This document shows positions 47,431 through 55,861 of a stretch of 64,000 nt of DNA, in pieces (positions within the stretch are counted from its first letter, which is position 1; the number at the start of each line of letters is the position of its first letter). The position numbers and the translations under genes are program-made. Origin of the DNA: CAWJLE01 sp963843645. GTDB lineage: Bacteria > Chloroflexota > Anaerolineae > DAOTYC01. Where the stretch lies: the NCBI GenBank assembly GCA_963843645.1, contig CAWJLE010000001.1, forward strand, positions 1,178,001 to 1,242,000. Direction: 5' to 3'. Under the pieces are notes generated by a model. It did no database searches. It worked only from the letters and a program-made list of their open reading frames with translations, and was not told where the DNA came from.

Positions 47431-48728
47431 ATGGCTCTATCTGACGAGCTTCGCAGGAAACTGAGTCGTAGACAATTCATCCGGCTGAGCGCCGGAGGGT
47501 CGATGGCCCTCGCTTTCAGCTCGACTCTCGGCCAGCCGTTTGGAGTCCCCGTGGCGCAGGCCGCCGGCAAAAACGCGGCCGCTTCGGGCGAGCCGGTGGT
47601 CATTGGGATGTCCGCACCGTTCCTGGTCCGAATGCACCGGCAGGTGAGGCACAGCAGCGGGGCGCAGAATTGGCTGTCCAAGAAATCAATGAAGCAGGTG
47701 GCGTCCTGGGCGGCCGGCCACTCAAGTTTGTTGTAAGGGACGGCGAACACAAACAGGAGCGCTCGGTCCCGCAGACACGTGAACTGATCGAGCGGGAAAA
47801 AGCGGTCGGAATCCTCGGGTCGACCGGCAGTTTCATCGCCATAGCTGTCGCCGATACGATGCAAGAATTGAAGACACCCTGGATCGGCCTATCGACAGGT
47901 GGTGCCGCGATCATCGACAACAAACAAAACCCCAACTGGATGTTCCGCGTTTGCAGCCATGATCCCTGGGTGGCGGAATTCTTGGTCCGTTGGACGGTAG
48001 AGAAACTCGGCATCAACAAGATAGGAATACTGAACGAGGACACAGGTTGGGGCGTCCCCGCGATTGATGACACAAACGCAGCTCTGAAGAAACTGGGACT
48101 TGCGGCTGTTTCGGTTGACAAGCTCAAAGTCGGCGAGACAGACTTTACCGCTCAGATGGCCCGTGCGAAGGAAGCGGGGGCTGAAGGGATCGTGACCTTC
48201 ACCAATGCAGTCGAGATGGCGAATGCCTTGAAAGCCGGCCAAAAGCTCGGCTACCGCCCGAAGATTGTGAGTGCTTGGGGATTGGTCAACCCGAACTATC
48301 CGGTTCTCGGCGGGGCTCTGGCCGAGGGGACGTTGGTGATGCAGACGTTCTCCTTTGTCAACAACACGGCACCGAAAGCGGTGAGCCTGCTCGACAAGTA
48401 CATGCATGAATGGCCGGGTTTCGCGAACGCCGCAGAGGTCCCCTATCCCAGCTACCTCGCCGACGCCTACGATGCGATATACCTGTTTGCCGCTGCCATC
48501 GAAAAGGCTGGAAAGGCGGAGGGCGCCGCGATGCGGGATGCCCTTGAGAACCTTCCTGCCTACGACGGCCTGATTAAGCGCTACGATGTGCCATTCACGC
48601 CGGAGCGACACGACGCGCTCACGCAGGATGACTACATGATGTGCGAGTGGAAGGGCAACGAGCTCCAGTTGATCGGCACGCTGGACAAGTCCGGGACAGC
48701 AGAATCAGCGGCGACTGCAACGCCATAG
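47431..48728 (+). CDS. Liv-type ABC solute-binding protein with Tat signal (one frameshift)
   Basis: AGGAGG precedes the ATG. The N-terminus has the twin-arginine motif S-R-R-Q-F-I in LSRRQFIRLSAGGSMALAF with AQA before the mature start, so export is probably folded via Tat. VVIGMSAPF is followed by a frame change near 47625, then GPNAPAGEAQQRGAELAVQEINEAGGVLGGRPL, a Peripla_BP_6 start, and GILGSTGSFIAIAVADTMQELKTPWIG. The ligand pocket fold is that of amino acids, amides and aromatic acids. Two genes upstream are hydrolases; three transporter genes follow. A long-range inverted repeat lies between this gene and the permease. Confidence 0.87.
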
Positions 48729-48744
48729 GCTGTGTCTCAAAGGA

Positions 48745-48825
48745 ACTCCCGCAGGGTTGGCATGATCTGGCTGAGAACACACGAGGTGCAGCGCGAGCAT
48801 TCCAGCATGCGAGACCTGCGGGAGT
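48745..48825. repeat. Long-range perfect inverted repeat after the binding-protein gene
   Basis: ACTCCCGCAGG (48745-48755) and CCTGCGGGAGT (48815-48825) are exact inverse copies separated by 59 bases. As RNA they form a stem closing a large loop between the binding-protein and permease genes, where such structures often set unequal expression. Confidence 0.65.
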
Positions 48826-48917
48826 GTACCTACCACCACCGCTGACGCGGTCCCCATCTATGAATCGATAAGCGCGTCATTTGGGTGTTTGTGAAGAATC
48901 CAAAGAAGGAGTGAGAG

Positions 48918-49787
48918 ATGCTCCTGCAACTGGTAGTAAGTGGGCTTGCCGTGGGCACCATTTATGCCCTTATAGCGTTTGGATACAATGTGACCTGGGC
49001 CACATCTAAGACCCTGAACTTTGCTCAGGGAACAGCCATGATGCTGGGCGCCGTGATCACTCTGGTGCTTATCGTCGACCGGCACGTACCGTGGCCACTG
49101 GCCATCTTGGGAGCTTTGATTGCGTTGGCCATCTATGGCCTGCTGTTGGAACGACTCGCGATCCGGCCGTTCGCGGGAAAGCTGTCTGTTACCTGGGTCC
49201 TGTCCACATTGGCCGTAGGAATTGTGGTCGAGAATGCCGTTCAGCTCACGTTCGGCAAACTCCCGCGAGGGTTTCCGTCGGCTCTCACAGAGCAACCGAT
49301 ATTCATCGGGGGCATCGGTATTTTCCCCATGGAAATCATCATTCCGATCGTGACCATTCTTCTGATGGTTGGCGTAGAGCTGTTCTATCGTCATACCATG
49401 GCCGGCCGCGCGATGCGGGCTACCGCTTTTGATCACGACGCGGCGCGCGCCATGGGCATCAATGTTTACCAGATGATTGGACGCTCTTTCGCTCTCAGCA
49501 GCATGTTGGCGGCGATCGCGGGCTTGCTGTTGGGGCCACTGACGGGTGTCTTTGCCTCGATGGGATCTCTGATCGGGCTCAAAGCGTTCGCCGTTGCCAT
49601 CATCGGTGGGTTGGAAAGCCCTCTCGGAATCGTTCTGGCCGGGCTTTTCTACGGTGTGTTCGAGAACCTGGTCGGCGGATATATCGGCTCGGCATCGAAG
49701 GATTTCTACGGTTTTGGGATCGTCATTCTCGTACTCATCCTGCGGCCTTCCGGCCTGCTCGGCCAGCGTGCGATAAGGAGGGTTTAG
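48918..49787 (+). CDS. livH: Liv-type ABC permease, LivH family
   Basis: 289 residues, intact, with AAGGAG before the ATG. LQLVVSGLAVGTIYALIAFGYNV and SKTLNFAQGTAMMLGA start the BPD_transp_2 permease; HTMAGRAMRATAFDHDAARAMGINV is the cytoplasmic coupling loop and GSLIGLKAFAVAIIGGLESPLG is typical of LivH. Eight to nine membrane helices. It pairs with the LivM half of the next protein. Three bases before the next gene. Confidence 0.92.
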   Translation: MLLQLVVSGLAVGTIYALIAFGYNVTWATSKTLNFAQGTAMMLGAVITLVLIVDRHVPWPLAILGALIALAIYGLLLERLAIRPFAGKLSVTWVLSTLAVGIVVENAVQLTFGKLPRGFPSALTEQPIFIGGIGIFPMEIIIPIVTILLMVGVELFYRHTMAGRAMRATAFDHDAARAMGINVYQMIGRSFALSSMLAAIAGLLLGPLTGVFASMGSLIGLKAFAVAIIGGLESPLGIVLAGLFYGVFENLVGGYIGSASKDFYGFGIVILVLILRPSGLLGQRAIRRV

Positions 49788-49790
49788 GAC

Positions 49791-51633
49791 GTGAGGACCG
49801 CGCGATATATTCAGTCACTCGCGATCGTTGGCGCGATCGTCGTTCTGGCGGCGTTGCCGTACGTGCTGCAGTCCGGCTACTACACCCTGATCCTCAGCCT
49901 GGCGGCGGTCTACGCCGTGGTTGGCATCGGCCTCAACATTCTGGCCGGCTATATCGGCCAGGTTTCTCTGGGGCACGCCGGGCTCTATGCCGTCGGCGCA
50001 TACGTTGGAGCCTGGCTGGCGACGCGCCTCAATCTCTCGTTCTGGGTGATCGTACCCATTGTGTTGCTTGCGTCCATGGTGGTAGGTGCGGCGTTGGCCT
50101 TTCCCAGCCTGAAACTCGAAGGGCCCTACCTGACCATGGTCAGTATCTCTTTCGGCCTCATTGTGTACAGTGTCCTGGTCGAGTGGGCGGATGTCACCGG
50201 CGGGACTCAAGGGATCTTGCACATTCCGAAGATCTCCATCGGCTCGTTCGTTTTCTCAACGCGCACGTTCTACTGGCTGGCTCTCTTCCTGGTCGTCGTT
50301 GGGGCGATCCTGTCGCGCAACCTGAGGAACTCTCCCAAAGGGCAGGCGATGTTGGCGATCAACGACAACGAGCTTGGTGCAGAGTCGATCGGTTTGAGCC
50401 CCTATCGAGTCAAGACCACGGCATTCGTCATCAGCGCCGCTTATGCCGGATTGGCGGGGCTGCTGTTCGCTCACCTGCAAGGCTTCATCAGTCCGGAAGC
50501 TTTCAATCTCGACGCGTCGTACTTCTTCATCACCACCGTCATCCTTGGCGGGCTGGGATCGATAGTGGGGCCGATTGTTGGATCGGGTATCCTGACCTAC
50601 CTGCCGGAGGTCTTACAGGGATTCATCGATTGGCGGCTCATTATCTATGGGGCATTGATCCTGTTTACCCTCTACGCGATGCCCACGGGTTTAGTCGGGG
50701 CGTTCTCTTCCTTGTGGAGCACTGCAGTGCGTCGAGCCGGCAGGCCGGGCCTTGCGCCAAGAACGGGTTATGCTTCTCCAGAGAATCTTAGCCCAAACGT
50801 TAAGCAGCCCGCGGTGATGAAGGTCCCAATGGGTCGCCGAGATTCATCATCCGAGCAACTGCCGCTATTGGAGGTTCGGTCTGTCACCCGGGCATTTGGC
50901 GGCTTGGTTGCAGTTCAGAAAATCGACTTGTCGGTTCGAGCAAACACCGTGCATGCCTTGATCGGACCCAACGGCGCAGGAAAAACCGTGTTGCTCAATA
51001 CCATCTGTGCTTACTACCCTCCGACCTCAGGAGAGATCCTCTTTTTGGGAAACAAGCTGACCGGCCGATCGCCATACCAGATCGCCCGATTGGGGATAGC
51101 GCGCACGTTTCAGACGACGCAGTTGTTCCGATCGATGCCGGTCGTCGACAACGTAATCACGGGGACCTTCCCAACGAGCCCGGTCAACTACTGGGATGCC
51201 TTCGCCCAGACGAGGCGGCTGCACAGCGACCGAGACCAGGCCCATCATCTCGCTCTCGAGCTTCTCGAACTTTGTGGGCTATACAGGCAAACCGTATGAG
51301 GTGGCTGGGTCTCTTCCCTTTGGGCTCCAGCGGCTGGTCGAGATCGCCCGGGCTCTTGCCTTGCAGCCCAAGCTGCTGGTCATGGATGAGCCGGCTGCGG
51401 GGTTGAATCCGGCAGAGGTCACGAGCCTGATGGAGCTGATTGACAAGATCAGATCGAACGGAACGAGTGTGTTGCTGGTGGAACACCACGTGGACGCGGT
51501 GATGGGCATCTCTGACTGGGTGACGGTGCTCGACTATGGTGTCAGAATCGGCGACGGCACTCCGCGTCAAGTCCAGGAGAACCAGAGGGTAATCGAAGCA
51601 TACCTCGGCGCCGCGGAGGTTTCCAATGCTTGA
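49791..51633 (+). CDS. LivM permease-LivG ATPase fusion (one frameshift)
   Basis: GTG start. Residues 1-320 are the LivM permease (GLNILAGYIGQVSLGHAGLYAVGAYVGA, MLAINDNELGAESIGLSPYRVKTTAFVISAAYAGLAG). After a linker of about 40 residues the LivG ATPase begins (LLEVRSVTRAFGGLVAVQKIDLSV), with Walker A GPNGAGKT at residues 392-399 and Q-loop TFQTTQLF. A frame change near 51290 joins ELCGLYRQ to VAGSLPFGLQRLVEIARALALQPKLLVMDEPAAGLNP (signature LPFGLQ, Walker B) and LLVEHHVDAVM. Fused permease-ATPase proteins occur in several Liv systems. It overlaps livF by eight bases. Confidence 0.9.
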
Positions 51634-52366
51634 AGTTGAAGGTTTGACCGTCAAATACGGAGGCGTTCAGGCTCTTAGCAGAGTCTCCTTCAACGTCGAG
51701 AAAGGCGAAGTCGTCGCGGTGATCGGCAGCAACGGAGCGGGCAAGAGCACCATCCTCAAGGCGGTTGCCGGCCTCCTCAAGCCTCATGGCGGACGCGTTC
51801 ACTTCGAAGGTCATGCCATTACAGGTGCTCCGGCGCACCAGGTGGTTCCGCTCGGCATCTCTCTGGTTCCCGAGGGGCGTAAGATCTTCCCGGACCAGAC
51901 GGTATGGGACAACCTGATGCTCGGCGGATACGTGCGCCGAAAGGAAAACCTGGTACCCGATGCCGAGGTCCAGCTCGACCGTTTCCCGATCCTCCGCGAA
52001 CGCCGAAATCAGCGCGCAGGTTCGCTGAGCGGTGGCCAACAGCAGATGCTCGCCATTGCGCGGGGGCTGATGGCGCGCCCCAAGCTGCTCCTGATGGATG
52101 AGCCGTCGATCGGCCTGGCGCCGGCGCTCGTCAACGAAGTGTTTAGTGTCATCCGCGAACTGCGGACCGAAGGGATGACCATTTTGCTGGTGGAACAGAT
52201 GGCCGTCGCCGCTCTCTCGATGGCGGATCGAGGTTACGTCCTGGAGCAGGGTCGGGTCACCATGGAGGGAACGGGGCAGCAACTGATAGCGGATCCAAAA
52301 GTGAAGGCCGCGTACCTGGGATCCGCCAAAGCGTCCGCTGTTCAGGATCACCAATCGAGCCGTTGA
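51626..52366 (+). CDS. livF: Liv-type ABC ATPase, LivF family
   Basis: 246 residues, intact. LEVEGLTVKYGGVQALSRVSF opens the domain; Walker A GSNGAGKST, PEGRKIFPDQTVWDNLMLG (LivF hallmark), signature SLSGGQQQMLAIARGL, Walker B LLLMDEPSIGLAP and switch VEQ. The start overlaps the LivMG stop by eight bases, and the TAG of the last gene in the cluster precedes a strong hairpin. Together with livH, the LivMG fusion and the Tat-exported binding protein this completes the importer. Confidence 0.93.
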   Translation: MLEVEGLTVKYGGVQALSRVSFNVEKGEVVAVIGSNGAGKSTILKAVAGLLKPHGGRVHFEGHAITGAPAHQVVPLGISLVPEGRKIFPDQTVWDNLMLGGYVRRKENLVPDAEVQLDRFPILRERRNQRAGSLSGGQQQMLAIARGLMARPKLLLMDEPSIGLAPALVNEVFSVIRELRTEGMTILLVEQMAVAALSMADRGYVLEQGRVTMEGTGQQLIADPKVKAAYLGSAKASAVQDHQSSR

Positions 52367-52432
52367 CAGGCTGCTGGGCTGATCTTTGTGGTGCCCGCAG
52401 TTGTGGAGTTGACGGCGGACTGGTACAAACAC

Positions 52433-52476
52433 AAAGGCTCGACCTGGGATCACCCAGATCGGGCCTTTTGCATTTT
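52433..52476. terminator. Bidirectional terminator between livF and lon
   Basis: AAAGGC-TCGA-CCTGGG pairs with CCCAGA-TCGG-GCCTTT through a nearly complete stem, followed by TTTTGCATTTT on the plus strand and preceded by As, so it can stop transcripts from both the Liv cluster and lon, which converge here. Confidence 0.85.
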
Positions 52477-52495
52477 AGTCGGACTAGAGGCTCGC

Positions 52496-55006
52496 TTACG
52501 CCACGCCCACCATGCTCGACACCGGCGTCTCGTGTACGGAGTTGCCGCCGTCCGTGGGCTTCGGGGCGAGGGCCACGTTCAGCACCTCGTCGATCATTTC
52601 CACGGGGACGATGGTCATGGCGTTGCGAACGTCCTCGGGCACGTCTTCCAGGTCGGCTTCGTTCCGCTTCGGCAGGATGACCGTCTTCAGACCGGCGCGG
52701 TGCGCGGCCAGTATCTTCTGCTTCACGCCGCCGATGGGCAGGACCTGCCCCTGCAGCGTGATCTCGCCGGTCATGCCCACGTCCGCCCGGACCGGCCGCT
52801 CGGTGAGCAGCGAGACCATGGCCGTCGCCATCGTCACCCCGGCCGACGGGCCGTCCTTTGGAATCGCGCCCGCCGGGACGTGCAGGTGGATGTCCTTACC
52901 CGCGAAGAAGTCCTTCGGCACCCCATACGTGTCCGCCGCCGACCGGATGTAGCTCAGCGCGATGTGCGCCGATTCTTTCATGACGTCGCCCAGCTGGCCC
53001 GTGAGGGTCAGGCTCTCCTTGCCCGGCATGATGGCCGATTCGACGAACAGGAATTCGCCGCCCGCAGCCGTCACGGCCAGGCCGGTTGCCACGCCGGGTT
53101 TCTCGGTCCGCAGCGCGGCCTCGAAGAAGAAGTGCGGCTTGCCCAGGTATTCGCGGGCCTTGGCCGCATCGATCACGCGGGTTTCCGGGTCCTGCCCGGC
53201 GGCCACCTGTGTGGCGACCTTCCGGCAGACGCGGCCGATCTCACGCTCCAGGTTGCGGACGCCGGCCTCGCGCGTGTAGTCACGGATGATCGCGCGCAGG
53301 GCGTCTTCGGTCAGCGTCACTTCGTCTTCTTTGAGGCTGTTGACGCGGAGCTGACGAGGCACCAGGTAATCCTGTGCGATCCGTACCTTTTCGTACTCGG
53401 TATAGCCGTCCAGCGTCAGGATTTCCATGCGGTCCCGCAGCGGGGCCGGGATGGGCTCCAGAACGTTGGCCGTACCGATGAAGATCACCTGCGACAGGTC
53501 GAAGTCCACGTCCAGGTAATGGTCGCGGAAGGCGTGGTTCTGCTGCGGATCCAGCACTTCCAGCAAGGCCGAGGACGGATCGCCGCGCCAATCGGCGCCG
53601 ATCTTGTCGACTTCGTCCAGCATGAACACCGGGTTGCGGGTGCCGACGCGCTTGACGGCCTGGATGATGCGGCCCGGCAGCGCGCCGATGTACGTACGCC
53701 GGTGGCCGCGGATCTCGGCCTCGTCACGGACGCCGCCCAAGGACATGCGCGTAAACTCGCGTCCCAACGCCCGGGCGATCGAGCGGCCCAGCGAGGTCTT
53801 GCCGGTGCCCGGAGGCCCGACGAAGCACAGAATCGTGCCCTGTCCTTCGACCGCCGGCTCCAGGCTCTTGTCGGCTGCTTCCTCGTCGCCATCGCCGTTC
53901 GGAGCTGCGCCCTCCTCCTCCGCAGCCGCGCGTTCCTTGCGCAGCTTCCGCACCGCCAGATACTCCAGCAGGCGCTCCTTGATTTCCTTCAGGTCGTAGT
54001 GGTCCTCGTCCAGCACCTGCCGGGCGTGCTCGATGTCGAGGTTGTCGTCGCTCAGCTTCGACCAGGGCAGCTCAGTCAGCCAGTCCAGGTAAGTCTTAAT
54101 GACCGAGTACTCGGCGGCCTGCGGCGGCATCTTCTCCATGCGAGACAGCTCGCGCAGCGCTTCCGTGTTGGCTTCCTGCGGCATGTGGGCGTCTGCGATC
54201 TTCTTGCGATACTCCTCGGACTCCACGGCGGACTCGTCGCCTTCGCCCAGCTCTTTCTGGATGGCCTTCAACTGCTCGCGCAAGAAATACTCGCGCTGGG
54301 CCTTTTCCATCGTGGACTGCGCCTCGGAGCGAATCTTCTGACCCAGCTCCAGGACCTCCAGCTCTTTGCTCAGGATGGTGATGAGCTGGCGCATCTTCGA
54401 CGTGACCTGGTTCTCTTCGAGAATGGTCTGCGCCTGTTCCATGGTCATGCGCAGGTTGGCGGCGGTCAGGTAGACCATATACCGCGGCTCTTCCAGCTTG
54501 TTCACGAAGTCCACGATCTGTTCGGGCAGCGACGGCGTGAGAGTCACCAGTCGTTTCAGCAGGTCCGAAAGGTTGCGCCGCAGGGCTTCGGCCTCGACGG
54601 ATTCCGTGACCTCGTCGACCGCGAGCTCGATCTTGGCGCGCAGGTAAGGCTTGTCGGTGACCCATTCTTCGATGCGGAACCGCTCCAGACCCTGGACGAT
54701 GACCTGCAATGAGCCGTCATCTGTCTTAACGACTTTGTGGATGAGACCTACCGTGCCCACTTCGTACACCTGGCCGATCGTCGGTTCCTCGACGGACGGG
54801 TCTTTCATCGCCACCAATCCGATCAGCCGGTCCCCCTCCGCGGCCTCCTCGACGAGCTGGATGGAACGAGGGATGCCGACAGCGAGCGGGATGACGACAT
54901 ACGGAAAGCCGACGATGTTTCGCAACGGCAAAACGGGCAATTCTTTCGGGACATTGGCGATATCAATGTCGTGAGCTGCTCCCAGAAAATTTAACCAGGG
55001 TAGCAT
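52496..55006 (-). CDS. lon: ATP-dependent protease Lon (LonA)
   Basis: 836 residues, intact, with AGGAGG before the ATG. N-terminal LON substrate-binding domain (ELPVLPLRNIVGFPYVVIPLAVG), coiled region (FLREQLKAIQKELGEGDE), AAA+ module with Walker A GPPGTGKTS, Walker B VFMLDEVDKIG and SLGGVRDEAEIRGHRRTYIGALPGRI, then the Ser-Lys protease domain with the catalytic serine in KDGPSAGVTMA and lysine in GGVKQKILAAHRAG. An acidic, Gly-rich insert (EEEGAAPNGDGDEEAADK) lies between the coiled region and the AAA+ module. It degrades misfolded and regulatory proteins in the cytoplasm. Its promoter has the four-fold heptad array. Confidence 0.97.
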   Translation of the reverse strand: MLPWLNFLGAAHDIDIANVPKELPVLPLRNIVGFPYVVIPLAVGIPRSIQLVEEAAEGDRLIGLVAMKDPSVEEPTIGQVYEVGTVGLIHKVVKTDDGSLQVIVQGLERFRIEEWVTDKPYLRAKIELAVDEVTESVEAEALRRNLSDLLKRLVTLTPSLPEQIVDFVNKLEEPRYMVYLTAANLRMTMEQAQTILEENQVTSKMRQLITILSKELEVLELGQKIRSEAQSTMEKAQREYFLREQLKAIQKELGEGDESAVESEEYRKKIADAHMPQEANTEALRELSRMEKMPPQAAEYSVIKTYLDWLTELPWSKLSDDNLDIEHARQVLDEDHYDLKEIKERLLEYLAVRKLRKERAAAEEEGAAPNGDGDEEAADKSLEPAVEGQGTILCFVGPPGTGKTSLGRSIARALGREFTRMSLGGVRDEAEIRGHRRTYIGALPGRIIQAVKRVGTRNPVFMLDEVDKIGADWRGDPSSALLEVLDPQQNHAFRDHYLDVDFDLSQVIFIGTANVLEPIPAPLRDRMEILTLDGYTEYEKVRIAQDYLVPRQLRVNSLKEDEVTLTEDALRAIIRDYTREAGVRNLEREIGRVCRKVATQVAAGQDPETRVIDAAKAREYLGKPHFFFEAALRTEKPGVATGLAVTAAGGEFLFVESAIMPGKESLTLTGQLGDVMKESAHIALSYIRSAADTYGVPKDFFAGKDIHLHVPAGAIPKDGPSAGVTMATAMVSLLTERPVRADVGMTGEITLQGQVLPIGGVKQKILAAHRAGLKTVILPKRNEADLEDVPEDVRNAMTIVPVEMIDEVLNVALAPKPTDGGNSVHETPVSSMVGVA

Positions 55007-55148
55007 GTGATCCCTCCTGTTATCTTCGACCTCAGTCCGCCCCGCCTGGCTCGCACCGCAGCGCCCAAAAAAAGGCCGCGCTGCTGCTTTGAACTTCCGT
55101 TCGTGAGAGTGCGGCGGCGATGGTGTGATCGACAGAGATGATGGCAGG

Positions 55149-55168
55149 CTGAGAATTTCTCTTCTCAG
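55149..55168 (-). other. Stem-loop at the start of the lon leader
   Basis: CTGAGAA and TTCTCAG (minus strand) pair perfectly around six bases, only a few bases after the predicted transcription start. The leader is about 160 bases and also holds GCAGCGC/GCGCTGC around a T-rich loop near 55070. The stem may protect the 5' end or help temperature-dependent translation. Confidence 0.5.
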
Positions 55169-55176
55169 TTCCGTTT

Positions 55177-55232
55177 ATAATACCGGCGGGCTATTAGAGC
55201 CGCATTAGAGAAGTATAAGAGATTCGTTAGAA
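55177..55232 (-). promoter_or_regulatory. lon promoter with four 11-base-phased heptads
   Basis: Minus-strand heptads TTCTAAC (55232-55226), CTCTTAT (55221-55215), CTCTAAT (55210-55204) and CTCTAAT (55199-55193) repeat every 11 bases. TATTAT (55182-55177) starts 17 bases after the start of the last heptad. No TTGACA-like -35 is present. The rest of the 302-base gap between lon and hsp20 is the lon leader. Confidence 0.8.
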
Positions 55233-55308
55233 AAAATAAAGGGGAGAGGGTCCCGCTTCGGAACTCCTCCCCACATCGTCACAGAGACTTGCAACGTAAG
55301 GGCACTGA

Positions 55309-55746
55309 TTACTGGTGGTTGTCCTCTGTGTGCACCTTGATGACCCGCGGCCGCACTTTGTCGGCCTTCGGCAGCGTCAGGGTCAAAACGCCATCCTTGA
55401 AGGAGGCTTCGGCTTTCTCGGATTGGATTGGGACGTTCAGGGTCAAGATGCGACGGAAGGCGCCATGATACCGTTCCTGCATGATCCAATTGCCCTTCTC
55501 CGTCACCGACTGCTTGAGCTCGCCTCGGATGGTCAGGGTGTCGCCCTCAATGGTAATGTCCACGTCCTCCGGGCTGAGCCCCGGCACGTTCGCCGTCACG
55601 ATCAGGGCTTCGTCAGTGGACAGAACGTCGAGCGGCAGAGCCGGCACTTCGCGCTCTCTCGCCGCCCAACCGACGTACGGCCGGACGAAGCTGTCTTCCA
55701 TCAATCGGGTCATCACATTCGACAAGGGCTGCCATTCGCTACTCAT
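55309..55746 (-). CDS. hsp20: Small heat-shock protein (Hsp20/alpha-crystallin)
   Basis: About 145 residues. The ATG at 55746 is preferred (GAGAGGTG upstream) over a GTG three codons earlier. The alpha-crystallin domain runs from PLDVLSTDEALIVTANVPGLSPEDVDITIEGDTLTIRGE to YGHAF-type FRRILTLNVPI, with the family motif AEASFKDGVLTLTLPK; the I-x-I/V C-terminal anchor appears as RVIKV. It forms oligomers that hold unfolding proteins. It shares the four-heptad promoter type with lon and dnaK. Intact. Confidence 0.95.
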   Translation of the reverse strand: MSSEWQPLSNVMTRLMEDSFVRPYVGWAAREREVPALPLDVLSTDEALIVTANVPGLSPEDVDITIEGDTLTIRGELKQSVTEKGNWIMQERYHGAFRRILTLNVPIQSEKAEASFKDGVLTLTLPKADKVRPRVIKVHTEDNHQ

Positions 55747-55799
55747 TTTTTTCACCTCTCTACTGATCTAAGTAGTTTGATCTCTGTTTCGTTACCCAC

Positions 55800-55855
55800 A
55801 CTTTATCGCCGGGGCGTTAGAATAACGTCAGAGGTCTGTTAGAGGTGTGTTAGAA
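55800..55855 (-). promoter_or_regulatory. hsp20 promoter with four 11-base-phased heptads
   Basis: Minus-strand heptads TTCTAAC (55855-55849), CTCTAAC (55844-55838), CTCTGAC (55833-55827) and TTCTAAC (55822-55816), period 11. TAAAGT (55805-55800) starts 17 bases after the start of the last heptad, the same distance as in lon and dnaK. Predicted start site is about 45 bases before the ATG. Confidence 0.8.
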
Positions 55856-55861
55856 TCCGGA

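Noticed and set aside
52388..54712. A 774-codon open frame on the plus strand opposite lon, and similar long antisense frames opposite dnaK (58135-59256) and the PDWL/TPR gene (60118-61224)
   Set aside because: They mirror intact, strongly conserved genes, have no recognisable domains and skewed Arg/Ala or Ser/Ala composition. High GC content produces such frames by chance.
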